From positions 1 through 28,306 of the forward strand of contig DATKXO010000228.1 of assembly GCA_035528995.1 (NCBI GenBank): DNA of 28,306 nt, in the 5' to 3' direction. The notes under the pieces are model-generated. The model had not been told where the DNA came from. It saw nothing but the letters and a program-made list of their open reading frames with translations, and made no database searches. Position numbers and translations under genes: made by a program. Positions 14,992 through 23,137 of the stretch are shown piece by piece (position 1 is the first letter of the stretch; the number at the start of each line of letters is the position of its first letter). This DNA is from DATKXO01 sp035528995 (GTDB lineage Bacteria; Planctomycetota; Phycisphaerae; UBA1845).

Positions 14992-16022
14992 GAGCGTATT
15001 CTGGGCGCCGGCGGAGAAAAATCAAAACGGAGCGCGGCTTCGGACAGCGCGGCGATGACCGATTCGAGGGACACGGCACCGGTTTCCAGCCGGTTAACGA
15101 GGTCGGCCGCGTCGGGGGCGGACAGGGCCCGGTCCAGGGCCAGTTCGTACCGGTGCATGGCGCTACGGCGGATTTCGCCGAGGACGCGGCGGCGGCGGTG
15201 GCACTCTCGCTGTTCGGGTGTGCGGGCGGCGGCGTCACATTCCAGCAACCTGTCCAGCAAATCGTCCACACCTATGCCGGACTTCGCCTCGATGCCGACG
15301 ATCACGGGGGACTTGGCTCTCGGCTGAGGCGACGGTACTCCCCCATCGGCGGTCTCGGGGTCGGACGACTGCGCCGGGTAGGCCTGCGGCATGCCGCCGA
15401 ACTCCGCGTGGACCTCCTTGAGCAGACGGTTGGCCTCCGGCAGATCGCACTTGTTGACCACCACCAAATCGGCCACTTCTAGCAGGCCGGCTTTGATGAG
15501 CTGGATGTCATCGCCGTAACCCGGGCCGAGGATGACCACGGAAAGGTCGGCCACGGAGGCGATATCGACCTCGTTCTGGCCCACGCCGACGGTCTCGATG
15601 AGCACCGGGTCGAACCCCCCCACCTCCAGAATCCTGGCACAATGGATGGTCGCGTCGGACAGGCCGCCCTCGCGGTGGTGCGTGGCCAGCGAACGGATGA
15701 AGACGTCGCGATCGACGGCATGGCGCATCATGCGCACGCGATCGCCCAGCAGTGCCCCGTCGGACATGGGCGAGGTGGGATCGACGGCCACCACGCCGAT
15801 CCGGCGCCCGCGTTGGCGCAGTATGGTCAGCAGGGCGTCGATCAGGGTGGACTTGCCTACGCCGGGCGGGCCGGTGAACCCCCACCAGGGGACCTGCCCG
15901 GTGGACCGGCGGAGTCGATCGGTCAGCGCCTCCGCCTGTGCGTCCTGACCGTCCACCAGCGACATGGCCCGAGCCAGCGAGCGCCGATCGCCCTGGCGCA
16001 GTTTGTCGAGCAGCGCGTCCAT
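14988..16022 (-). CDS. meaB: MeaB/ArgK-type GTPase chaperone of methylmalonyl-CoA mutase
   Basis: A 344-residue G3E-family GTPase. It guards and reloads cobalamin in the mutase; human MMAA is its counterpart. It shows Walker A 'GPPGVGKST' (about 51-59), 'VAVDPTSPMSDGALLGDRVRM', 'IRSLATHHREGGLS', the switch segment 'IETVGVGQNEVDI', base-specifying 'NKCD', and a C-terminal dimerisation region. The C-terminal ~100 residues include a Pro/Ser-rich insert ('SSDPETADGG'). The ATG is five bases after the stop of the B12-binding subunit, and its own stop overlaps the mutase start. The gene is sandwiched between the two mutase subunits, which ensures balanced expression. Confidence 0.94.
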   Translation of the reverse strand: MDALLDKLRQGDRRSLARAMSLVDGQDAQAEALTDRLRRSTGQVPWWGFTGPPGVGKSTLIDALLTILRQRGRRIGVVAVDPTSPMSDGALLGDRVRMMRHAVDRDVFIRSLATHHREGGLSDATIHCARILEVGGFDPVLIETVGVGQNEVDIASVADLSVVILGPGYGDDIQLIKAGLLEVADLVVVNKCDLPEANRLLKEVHAEFGGMPQAYPAQSSDPETADGGVPSPQPRAKSPVIVGIEAKSGIGVDDLLDRLLECDAAARTPEQRECHRRRRVLGEIRRSAMHRYELALDRALSAPDAADLVNRLETGAVSLESVIAALSEAALRFDFSPPAPRIRS

Positions 16023-16027
16023 GTCGT

Positions 16028-16474
16028 TCAGGGGCTGGCCTCGGTAACAGACGTCGATCCGGCGCCCAACTCCTGCTCCAGGGCGGAGAGAATCTCCGAC
16101 AGCGGGACGCCGGGCGTGAACACGTGGCGGAAGCCCAGGGACTTGAGGTAAGGGATGTCCTTATCTGGAATGGTCCCGCCGGCGAAGAGGACGACGTTGT
16201 CGGCCCCCTCGGCCTTGATCAGCTCGGACACCCGGGCGAAGAGCTCCTTGTGGGCCCCGCTGAGCAGGCTGAGGCCGACGGCATCCACGTCCTCGTCCAC
16301 GGCCGTCCGCACGATCTGCTCGGGCGTCCGGCGGATGCCGGTGTAGATCACTTCGTAGCCGGCGTTGCGCAGGGCACGGACAATGAACTTGGCCCCGCGG
16401 TCGTGGCCGTCGAGGCCGACCTTGCCGATGAGAATTCGTTTGGGTCGAGTAGCCGTCACGGTGCGATCGTTCAT
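16028..16474 (-). CDS. Methylmalonyl-CoA mutase, cobalamin-binding (small) subunit
   Basis: A 148-residue B12-binding Rossmann domain. 'GKVGLDGHDRGAKFIVRAL' carries the D-x-H-x-x-G signature (D22, H24, G27), in which the His replaces dimethylbenzimidazole as the lower ligand of cobalt. 'GLSLLSGAH' (S-x-L) and 'LFAGGTIP' (GG) complete the nucleotide-tail site. I chose the ATG at 16474, although the open frame runs on upstream to 17188, because only the last 148 residues match the family and the upstream part is the antisense shadow of the PrpD gene. It is the first gene of the mutase operon, behind a predicted promoter at 16509-16536. Confidence 0.94.
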   Translation of the reverse strand: MNDRTVTATRPKRILIGKVGLDGHDRGAKFIVRALRNAGYEVIYTGIRRTPEQIVRTAVDEDVDAVGLSLLSGAHKELFARVSELIKAEGADNVVLFAGGTIPDKDIPYLKSLGFRHVFTPGVPLSEILSALEQELGAGSTSVTEASP

Positions 16475-16485
16475 CCTGTCTGCAC

Positions 16486-16508
16486 GGGCACCTGTCGTGC
16501 GGGTGCCC
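16486..16508. promoter_or_regulatory. Inverted repeat at the mutase operon start
   Basis: Exact 7-bp arms GGGCACC (16486-16492) and GGTGCCC (16502-16508) are separated by 9 bases. The repeat abuts the predicted -10 box and ends about 11 bases before the ATG. It could be an operator or a 5' hairpin that shields the ribosome site. It is not a cobalamin riboswitch, since no B12 box is present. Confidence 0.35.
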
Positions 16509-16536
16509 AGTATACGAGCGAGTGGCACGGGAACAA
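16509..16536 (-). promoter_or_regulatory. Predicted promoter of the methylmalonyl-CoA mutase operon
   Basis: On the minus strand TTGTTC (16536-16531) is followed after 16 bases by TATACT (16514-16509), a 5/6 match to the -10 consensus. The -35 matches only 3/6. Transcription would start near 16502, giving a leader of about 28 nucleotides. Confidence 0.35.
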
Positions 16537-16692
16537 GCCTTCCAGGCGTCGGCACCCCTGGCCACTGACCTTCGCCGCTTTGCGGCTGAGTTTCGCGAGG
16601 GATGGGCTGCTCCTCTGGGTACGGTTCAACGACTGCCGGGCGGCGAGCCGAATCTGTTCGTTCAGAGCCCGTCGCTGGCGGCGGGCGTACTT

Positions 16693-18120
16693 CTACGCGT
16701 CGTCCGTCTTTACCAGCTTCTTCGGCAACGCCCTGGGGCGCATGGCGGCGGCGTTTGCGTCGGGGTGGATCATGCCGAACTCGAAGAGGTCGCGCAGCTC
16801 GGTCAACTCTTCCAGGCGCCAGGCGGCGGCGAGGATTCTCTCGGCTGTCTCGTCCGTGATCATGCCATCGGCCAGGCGACGGAACTTGGCCACCAGTTCG
16901 TCGTCGCTCATTGGGTTTCTGATGTGGCCGCGGGGGTAGTCGACACGCTGCTCTACCTTTCGGCCGCCAACCATGGCGATTGTGGCGCGGGCCGGGATGC
17001 CTTCGGGAAAACGCCGGTTGAGCTCCGGGTCCTCGGCCACCTTGACCTTGTCCATCAGGTCGAACATCTGGGGATCGGTGAGGCGCTCTTCCGCAAAGGA
17101 GTCGGGGGTCACGTCGCCGTCGGCGAGGGCCACGGCACAGCAGTAGGGCAACGAGTTGGCTGCCGTCTCGCGCGAGGCCGGACGCCACTTCTGGGGCTCC
17201 GAGGCCATGACCGCCTCCGCGGCCTCGCAGGTGTCGATCTGGATAGACTCGACCTGCTCCAGCTCAATCTGGGGGCGCAGTTGCAGGATCGCGTCGATGG
17301 CCGGCTGGGCGAACGTCCCGGCGGGCCAGGCCTTGATGTGACACCTGGACACGCGGTAATGGCCGGATTCCGCGAGCTTGAGGCGTTCCACGTCAGGAAT
17401 GCACAGCTGGTTCATCAACCCGCGGGACCCCTCGAAGATTTCGTTGGGTCCATCGAGCCCACGGCGGGCGAGATCGGCGGCGAAGACGCCGTTGCGGGAG
17501 GCGTTCCCCGCAGCGCAGGCGTGCCACACCGAGATGTGCCCGCGGCGGGTCTGGCGTGTGGCGATGTTGCACACACCGGCCATCTGCAGCGCCTGGACCA
17601 GCCCGTCCTCGTCGAGTCCCCAGAGCTTGCCGGCGGCCATGGCCGTGCTCAGCGCGGCATAGATGACGTGATCCCAGCCGGCCAGGCGAAGCGCCCCGGC
17701 GTCGCACAGGCGACATTGAATCTCGTAGGCGATCACCATGCCCAGAATGGCCTCCTTGCCGCCCAGTCCGGCGGATTGGGCCACCGCGACCGCGGCGGGG
17801 ATGTTGTCCGAGGGGTGGGCGCATTCGGCGCTGATGTAGGCGTCGTTGAAGTCGAGGTAGCGGACCATGGTGCCGTTGGCGAAGGCAACAAGCCCCGGGC
17901 GGCTGCTGTGCGTGGTGCCCCAGACCGTCCCGGCGTGGGTGTCGTGGGTGGATTCGGCCACGGCTCGAGCGATGCGGCAAGGGGGCGCGGTGTAGGCCCC
18001 GATGGCCACCCCGAGCGTGTCGATGACCCGCCGCTTGACCTCGTGGACGGTGCTCTCGGGAATCTGATCGTAGGACTGTTCAGCCACCCATCTGGCGATG
18101 CGTCTGGCAATGGGGGTCAT
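16693..18120 (-). CDS. MmgE/PrpD family protein (2-methylcitrate dehydratase-like)
   Basis: A 475-residue member of the MmgE/PrpD family, which includes 2-methylcitrate dehydratase and aconitate decarboxylase. The N-terminal helical domain begins with 'RVIDTLGVAIGAY'. The family stretch 'NGTMVRYLDFNDAYISAECAHPSDNIPAAVA' has D90, D93 and H102, followed by the 'GGKEAILGMVIAYEIQCRL' helix. The C-terminal domain includes 'GHYRVSRCHIKAWPAGTFAQPAIDA' and 'VDYPRGHIRNPMSDDELVAKF'. I took the ATG at 18120; an ATG at 18189 adds an unlike 23-residue tail. No methylcitrate synthase or lyase lies nearby, and propionyl-CoA here is apparently routed through methylmalonyl-CoA. The true substrate is therefore open. 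Confidence 0.85.
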   Translation of the reverse strand: MTPIARRIARWVAEQSYDQIPESTVHEVKRRVIDTLGVAIGAYTAPPCRIARAVAESTHDTHAGTVWGTTHSSRPGLVAFANGTMVRYLDFNDAYISAECAHPSDNIPAAVAVAQSAGLGGKEAILGMVIAYEIQCRLCDAGALRLAGWDHVIYAALSTAMAAGKLWGLDEDGLVQALQMAGVCNIATRQTRRGHISVWHACAAGNASRNGVFAADLARRGLDGPNEIFEGSRGLMNQLCIPDVERLKLAESGHYRVSRCHIKAWPAGTFAQPAIDAILQLRPQIELEQVESIQIDTCEAAEAVMASEPQKWRPASRETAANSLPYCCAVALADGDVTPDSFAEERLTDPQMFDLMDKVKVAEDPELNRRFPEGIPARATIAMVGGRKVEQRVDYPRGHIRNPMSDDELVAKFRRLADGMITDETAERILAAAWRLEELTELRDLFEFGMIHPDANAAAMRPRALPKKLVKTDDA

Positions 18121-18207
18121 GCCTGGGCCTGCCTTCCTGGTTCGGTCGGTCAATCCGTTTGTGTCGGCTCCGTGGTGGTGCGCCGGCATCGGCCGGCGCC
18201 CATCGTT

Positions 18208-18639
18208 TCATGAGGCTTGGGGCTGGGCCGGCACAACCTTGGACATGCCCGGTCGCTCGGGCTGTCGCTCGGTAAAGCCGTACCGGTGATAGAACGGGGC
18301 CACGCCCCTGGCGGCCATCAGGCCGATGAACGCGCCCGGTCGGGCACGGGCCTCGACCCAGCTCATGATGACGCCCATGATCGCCCGCCCGATGCCCTGG
18401 CCCTGGAACGCGGGCAGGACAATGACGTCCTGAATGTAGTAATAGAGTCCGCCGTCTCCCACCACTCGCCCGCAGCCGATGACCTCATCATCGTGGACGG
18501 CGCAGACCGAGAACCGGGCCTCTCGCAGACCCGCGTCACTGGCCTCCGGGTCAACCGGCCACCAGCCCACCGCCGCCCGGAGCCGGGCGTATTCGTCCGG
18601 CCGCGGCTGACGTTCGACAATCTGGTATCCCGACGACAT
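18208..18639 (-). CDS. GNAT family N-acetyltransferase
   Basis: A 143-residue, single-domain GNAT protein. The acetyl-CoA pyrophosphate loop is Q79-G-Q-G-I-G84 after strand 'YYYIQDVIVLPAFQ', and the C-terminal 'APFYHRYGFTERQPE' is the usual final strand-helix of small GNATs. GAGGAA lies upstream of the ATG. It sits between the ETF-linked oxidoreductase and the PrpD gene, with gaps of 67 and 87 bases, and may be part of the same transcript. The acceptor substrate is unknown. Confidence 0.88.
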   Translation of the reverse strand: MSSGYQIVERQPRPDEYARLRAAVGWWPVDPEASDAGLREARFSVCAVHDDEVIGCGRVVGDGGLYYYIQDVIVLPAFQGQGIGRAIMGVIMSWVEARARPGAFIGLMAARGVAPFYHRYGFTERQPERPGMSKVVPAQPQAS

Positions 18640-18706
18640 CGACGCAGTTCCTCGTCAGTCCGGTGGTCGTGGTTGCGGTTCCGTGACGCTGTTGTGCGCT
18701 CGCACC

Positions 18707-20758
18707 TCAGGATTCTTGTTTCTTCGGCTCGATGGATTGCAGGAGCAGCTCGGCCACGTCCATCTGCTGGACGCCCTCGATGTCCTGCAGGTTGATGCCG
18801 TCGCTGAGCATCCGTTTGCAGAACGGACAAGCGCTGGCGATGACGTCGGCGCCGGTCTCGACGAGCTGGTTCGTCCTGGCGAAGTTGACCTTGGTGTCGC
18901 CCTGCTCCTCCTCCTTCCACATCTGTGCACCGCCGGCACCGCAGCACATGCCCCGATCGCGGGTCTCGGCCGGTTCGACAAGCCGCAGGCCGGGAATGCT
19001 GCGCAACGCGTCCCGCGGCGCGTCGTAGATGTCGTTGTATCTTCCGAGGTAGCACGAGTCGTGGAAGGTAACGGCGGCGTCCAGGCGACCGGCGGGCTTG
19101 AGCTTCCCGCGGCGGATCAGTTGCCAGAGGAAGTCGGTGTGGTGGACGACCTGGTAGTCGCCGCCGAAGTCGCCGTACTCGTGGGCCAGAGTGTTGTAGC
19201 AGTGCGGGCAGATGGTGACGATCTTCTTGACCTTGTAGCCGTTGAGGACCTCGATGTTCATCTGGGCCATGGTCTGGAAGAGGAACTCGTTGCCGGCGCG
19301 GCGGGCGGCGTCGCCGGTGCACTGCTCTTCGGGACCGAGGCAGGCGAACTGGACGCCGGCGATCTGCATCAGCCGGGCGGTGGCCCGGGCGACCTTCTTG
19401 GAGTGGTCGTCGAAGGCCGGGGCGCAGCCGACCCAAAAGAGTATCTCGGCGTCGGGCTTGTCGCTGATGAGCGGGACGTCGAGCCCCTCTGCCCAATCCA
19501 TGCGCTGGTCGGCGGGGATGCTGTAGGGCGAGCCGGTGGTCTCCATGCCGCGGAAGGCCGTCTGCAACTGGTCGGGGAACTCGCCGCCCTCCTGTACGAG
19601 GTACCGGCGCATGTTGACGATCTTGCCCACGTAGGAGATGAACACCGGGCATTCCTGCTCGCAGGCCCGGCAGGTCGTGCAGGCCCACAGCACCTCGGGC
19701 TTGATCACCTTGTCCACCAGATCCACCTGATGGGCCGGCGGATCGCCGTTGCCGACGGATTCACCGTCGCCGGCGCTGCTGTTGCCGGCGATCAGGGCCG
19801 ACTGGTGTCCGTAGGCGAAGTCGCGCAGGTCCACGGTGAGCTGCTTGGGCGAGAGGAGCTTGCCGGTCTTGTTGGCCGGGCACATGTGGGTGCAGCGCCC
19901 GCACTCCGTACAGGTGTAAAAGTCCAGGAACGCCTTGGCGCCGAACTGATCGATGCGCTTGATGCCCAGCGTCTCCTCCCGCTCGACCATGCCTTCGATG
20001 TCTTCCATCTTCTCGAGCCGCCCGGGCAGATCGAGCGGCTGGAAGAAGACGTTGGGGAAGGCCGTCATCTCGTGGAACTGCTTGCAGTAGGGCAGGTAGT
20101 TCATGAAGCCCAGGATCAGCGTGACGTGGCCCCAGAAGCCCAGATGCTGCAGGAAGGCCAGCGTTCCCGACGAAGTGCCGCGCAGCGCGGTGGCGATGAG
20201 CGAGCCCAGCGGTTCCCACGCGTCGGCCGGATCGGCGTGCCGGGCCATGCTGGCGCCGTCGTACAGCATGTCGGTCAGCATCAGCCCGGTGAGGATGGCC
20301 AGAATGAGGAAGCCCTCGAAGTTGATGGTCAGGCGCGGGAGGTGTCGGATCGCCCGGTAGTAGAAGAAGACGGCCACACCGATCAGCACCAGGACGACGA
20401 AGCCGTCCTTGATCAACGAGTAGAGGTGGCCCAGGGCGGCGCCGTCCGGGCCGGTGGTGAAGATCCAGTAGCCGAAATACGGGTCGTCCACGAAGCCGCG
20501 GGCGAACAGGATCAGGGCCCGCAGAAGCATGACCACGGCGGCCGCGTAAATGAAAATGTGGGCCACGCCGGCCAGCCGATGCCGCGGCATCCGCCATTGG
20601 CCGATCGCGAAGCGAAGCATCAGGTTGAAGCGTCGGCCCATCTGGTCGAACGGCAGATCCTTGGGGCCGATGTTCATCAGGCGCCAGCGGCGATTCATGG
20701 TCCAGCCGAAGAGGCCGAACATGACGACGAACAGCAGGACCATGACCCACGGATTCAT
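18707..20758 (-). CDS. Membrane Fe-S oxidoreductase, probable ETF:menaquinone oxidoreductase
   Basis: A 683-residue protein. The N-terminal part has about five to six membrane helices (around 3-20, 64-88, 115-134, 146-165 and 203-222), as in the cytochrome-b-like domain of nitrate-reductase gamma subunits. Two [4Fe-4S] motifs follow: C283-x2-C286-x2-C289-x3-C293 and C360-x2-C363-x2-C366-x3-C370. The C-terminal half has two CCG/DUF224 (heterodisulfide-reductase HdrD-like) repeats, with 'ICPHCYNTLAHEYG' and 'FHDSCYLGRYN...GMCCGAGGAQMW'. Proteins of this build encoded next to etfBA are known as ETF:(methyl)menaquinone oxidoreductases (EMO). It follows etfA by 146 bases. It probably feeds acyl-CoA dehydrogenase electrons into the membrane quinone pool. 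AAGGGGG precedes the ATG. Confidence 0.9.
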   Translation of the reverse strand: MNPWVMVLLFVVMFGLFGWTMNRRWRLMNIGPKDLPFDQMGRRFNLMLRFAIGQWRMPRHRLAGVAHIFIYAAAVVMLLRALILFARGFVDDPYFGYWIFTTGPDGAALGHLYSLIKDGFVVLVLIGVAVFFYYRAIRHLPRLTINFEGFLILAILTGLMLTDMLYDGASMARHADPADAWEPLGSLIATALRGTSSGTLAFLQHLGFWGHVTLILGFMNYLPYCKQFHEMTAFPNVFFQPLDLPGRLEKMEDIEGMVEREETLGIKRIDQFGAKAFLDFYTCTECGRCTHMCPANKTGKLLSPKQLTVDLRDFAYGHQSALIAGNSSAGDGESVGNGDPPAHQVDLVDKVIKPEVLWACTTCRACEQECPVFISYVGKIVNMRRYLVQEGGEFPDQLQTAFRGMETTGSPYSIPADQRMDWAEGLDVPLISDKPDAEILFWVGCAPAFDDHSKKVARATARLMQIAGVQFACLGPEEQCTGDAARRAGNEFLFQTMAQMNIEVLNGYKVKKIVTICPHCYNTLAHEYGDFGGDYQVVHHTDFLWQLIRRGKLKPAGRLDAAVTFHDSCYLGRYNDIYDAPRDALRSIPGLRLVEPAETRDRGMCCGAGGAQMWKEEEQGDTKVNFARTNQLVETGADVIASACPFCKRMLSDGINLQDIEGVQQMDVAELLLQSIEPKKQES

Positions 20759-20904
20759 TCCAGCCCCCTTTCGCTAAAGAGGAAAAGGCTCGACGACCCC
20801 GGGAACCGGCATCGCGTGGCCGGAGCGCCGAGAGGACCAGGCCCCGTTGTCAACCGTCGTCTCGCAACGCCGGCGCGGCCGGACACGCACCAAACGTCAT
20901 CGGC

Positions 20905-21891
20905 TCATCCCTTGAGCCTTTGGAACTCCTCGGTCAGCAGCGGGACCATGGTGAACAGGTCGGCCACGCATCCGAAGGTGGAGACGGAGAAGATCGGCGC
21001 CTCGGCCTTGGTGTTGATCGCGACGATGACCTTGCTGCCGCGCATGCCAGCCAGGTGCTGGATGGCCCCGTCGATTCCGCAGGCGATGTAGAGCCGCGGG
21101 GTGACCACCTTTCCGGTCAGGCCCACCTGTCGGCTGTGCGGCTGGTAGCCCGCGTCCACGGCGGCGCGGGAGGCGCCGACGGCGCCGTCGAGGACCTCAG
21201 CCAGCTCGTAGATGATCTTGAAGTTGTCCTCGTTCTTGAGCGATCGTCCGCCGGAAACCACGATATCCGCCTCGGTGACGTCCTTGACGCCGCCGGCGGC
21301 GCGGACGATCTCCGTGGTGGTGGCCCGGCGATCGCCGTCGTCCAGCGAGACGGGCACGGCCTGCACGTTCGGCGCGGCCGCGGTGTCGGGCTCACCGGCG
21401 ATGTAGGTGTTCGGCCGGATCGAGACGATCTTGAGGGCGTCCAGCGACAGCGAGAAGCTGCCCACGGCCTTGCCACAGTAAAGCGGAGTGTCAACCAGCA
21501 GCTTGTCGCCGTCGAGCTTCACTTGGATGCAGTCGGTGGCCAGACCCGCCTTCGCTCGGATGGCGACGCGCGGGGCCAGGTCCCGGCTCATGAACGTGGT
21601 GGCCATCAGGACGACCTTGGGGTCGGCGGCCTCGATGGCGGCACACAAAGCCCGGGTGTAGGTCAGGGCCGTGTACCTCTCCAGGCCCGGATCGTTCACG
21701 GTGTAGACCTTGCCGGCGCCATGCTGTGCGACGGTTGTCACCAGGGCGTCGGTGCCACTTCCGATCAGGCACGCCACCGGCGACCCACCGGTTCCCGCGG
21801 CCAGTTCCTTCGCGGCGGTCAGGACCTGCAAAGCGGCCGGTAGAATCTTGCCCTCGCGCTGTTCGACGAATACGAGTATGTCATTGCCCAT
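20905..21891 (-). CDS. etfA: Electron transfer flavoprotein alpha subunit
   Basis: A 328-residue ETF alpha subunit. The C-terminal FAD domain is fully typical: 'VVSGGRSLKNEDNFKIIYEL' (211-230), 'GASRAAVDAGY' (239-249), 'QVGLTGKVVTPRLYIACGI' (255-273), 'GAIQHLAGMRGSKVIVAIN' (275-293) and 'APIFSV'. The N-terminal domain is the usual alpha/beta half. With EtfB it takes electrons from acyl-CoA dehydrogenases and hands them to the membrane oxidoreductase encoded next. The ATG is three bases after the etfB stop (TAA at 21897-21895), so the pair is tightly coupled. Confidence 0.95.
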   Translation of the reverse strand: MGNDILVFVEQREGKILPAALQVLTAAKELAAGTGGSPVACLIGSGTDALVTTVAQHGAGKVYTVNDPGLERYTALTYTRALCAAIEAADPKVVLMATTFMSRDLAPRVAIRAKAGLATDCIQVKLDGDKLLVDTPLYCGKAVGSFSLSLDALKIVSIRPNTYIAGEPDTAAAPNVQAVPVSLDDGDRRATTTEIVRAAGGVKDVTEADIVVSGGRSLKNEDNFKIIYELAEVLDGAVGASRAAVDAGYQPHSRQVGLTGKVVTPRLYIACGIDGAIQHLAGMRGSKVIVAINTKAEAPIFSVSTFGCVADLFTMVPLLTEEFQRLKG

Positions 21892-21894
21892 GGC

Positions 21895-22686
21895 TTACAC
21901 CACCTTCGCTTCTTCGCGCAGCAGGCGCACGAGTTCCTTGGCCATCTCTTCGGGTTCGCCCTCGACGATCTTGCACGCGGGCCGCGGCGGCGGCGGGGCG
22001 ATCGATACGAATTCCACACCGGGCGTCGCTTGCCCAACGCCTTCCAGGTCCGCCAGAGTCAGCTTCTCCACCGGCTTCTTCTTGGCCTTCATCAGGTTGG
22101 GCAGCGAGGGATACCGCGGCTCGACCAGCCCCTTCTCGCAGGTGAGCAGCGCCGGCAGAGCACACTCGACGGCCTCATCGGCGCCCTCGATGCGGCGCCG
22201 GGCCTTGAGACTCTGTCCGTCGTCGGCAACCTCCAGGAAGGTGACCGCACCGATATGCGGCAGGCCGAGCAGTTCGGCCATGGCGGGGCCCGCCTCACCG
22301 GCGTCGTTGTCGATAGTCTGCTTGCCGCTGAGGATGAGGTCGAACGGCTTGGGCTCCCGCCGGATGGCGGCCGCGGCGACCCCGGCCCAGGCCAGCTCGT
22401 CACGCGGATCGATCTTGGCGTCACTGACGTGAATGCCGCGATCGGCCCCCATGGCCAGGGCGGTGCGCAGGGCCTCGGCCGCCTTGTCGTCACCGACGAC
22501 CAGGGCGACGACCTCCTCCACATCGCTGCGCTTCTCTTTGAGTTGGATGGCCTGCTCCGCGCCGTACTCGTCGAAGGGGTTCAGGACGAGTTTGAGCCCG
22601 GCCGTTTCGATCCCCGCCCCTCCGCCGACGACCTTGATCGTGGCGTTGGAGTCGGGCACATGTTTGATAACCGTTAGGATTCGCAC
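21895..22686 (-). CDS. etfB: Electron transfer flavoprotein beta subunit
   Basis: A 263-residue ETF beta subunit. It shows 'KHVPDSNATIKV' near the N-terminus, 'LNPFDEYGAEQAIQLKE', 'RTALAMGADRGIHV', and the nucleotide-binding 'SGKQTIDNDAGEAGPAMAELLG', then 'ALLTCEKGLVEPRYPSLPNLMKAKKKP', all diagnostic of the family. The start is GTG at 22686, set by a perfect GGAGGT ten bases upstream. It is the first gene of the etfBA / Fe-S oxidoreductase operon. A predicted -10 box at 22747-22752 lies about 60 bases before it. Confidence 0.95.
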   Translation of the reverse strand: MRILTVIKHVPDSNATIKVVGGGAGIETAGLKLVLNPFDEYGAEQAIQLKEKRSDVEEVVALVVGDDKAAEALRTALAMGADRGIHVSDAKIDPRDELAWAGVAAAAIRREPKPFDLILSGKQTIDNDAGEAGPAMAELLGLPHIGAVTFLEVADDGQSLKARRRIEGADEAVECALPALLTCEKGLVEPRYPSLPNLMKAKKKPVEKLTLADLEGVGQATPGVEFVSIAPPPPRPACKIVEGEPEEMAKELVRLLREEAKVV

Positions 22687-22734
22687 TTTGACTGGACCTC
22701 CATGCTGAGAGGGTTCGGTACCGCGAGCACGCTA

Positions 22735-22752
22735 CCGCCCGGGCGGATCATA
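22735..22752 (-). promoter_or_regulatory. Predicted etfB promoter -10 with abutting palindrome
   Basis: TATGAT (22752-22747 on the minus strand) is a 5/6 match to the -10 consensus. The nearest -35 candidate, ACGACA, lies 19 bases upstream, which is long. Directly downstream, a perfect 12-bp palindrome CCGCCCGGGCGG (22735-22746) covers the expected +1. It may be an operator, though GC-rich palindromes arise easily by chance in this genome. Confidence 0.35.
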
Positions 22753-22864
22753 GTCGAAAACGATCCGATTCTGTCGTGGTGCAGCAAGCAAGATTCGTGC
22801 CGTCTCGGCTTGGTTGCAGGGGCTGTCAGCCCGATTTCCCTCCACAGGCGGGCGGCGATCAGAC

Positions 22865-23137
22865 CTAGTAGGCGATATCGAAGCCCTTGAACGATTCCGA
22901 GGCCGGCGATTCGATGGCGGAGAGGGCGCTGATGTAGGTGCCCAGCTCGCGCCGCACCGCGCCTATGAAGCGTTCCAGCTCCTCAGGTTCCCCCTCGGCC
23001 ACGACCTCGACGCGCCCGTCGGGCAGATTGCGCACCGTGCCGCCGACGTCGTGATTCGCCGCAATGTGCACGGTCATGAAGCGGAACCCTACGCCCTGGA
23101 CCCGTCCCGAGAAATAGACTGTCCTGCGAATGGCCAT
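22865..23137 (-). CDS. acyP: Acylphosphatase
   Basis: A 90-residue protein of the classic acylphosphatase size. It hydrolyses carboxyl-phosphate bonds. 'YFSGRVQGVGFRF' carries the substrate-binding Arg in the V-Q-G-V-G-F-R loop, and 'GTVRNLPDGRVEVVAEG' carries the catalytic Asn; both are intact. I chose the ATG at 23137, because starting at 23173 would add 12 residues not found in the family. It lies about 100 bases downstream of the STAS protein, on the same strand as the partner-switching genes. Any role in that signalling is only suggested by position. Confidence 0.93.
   Translation of the reverse strand: MAIRRTVYFSGRVQGVGFRFMTVHIAANHDVGGTVRNLPDGRVEVVAEGEPEELERFIGAVRRELGTYISALSAIESPASESFKGFDIAY

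Noticed and set aside
13234..15327. A 697-codon open frame on the plus strand
   Set aside because: It is the antisense shadow of the methylmalonyl-CoA mutase and MeaB genes, whose motifs are unambiguous.
18683..21091. An 802-codon open frame on the plus strand
   Set aside because: It is antisense to the Fe-S oxidoreductase and etfA, and its His/Val/Asp-rich composition is typical of antisense GC-rich frames.
22820..22832. GGGCT-GTC-AGCCC hairpin after the acylphosphatase gene
   Set aside because: The stem is five pairs and no U-run follows on the minus strand, so terminator function is unsupported.
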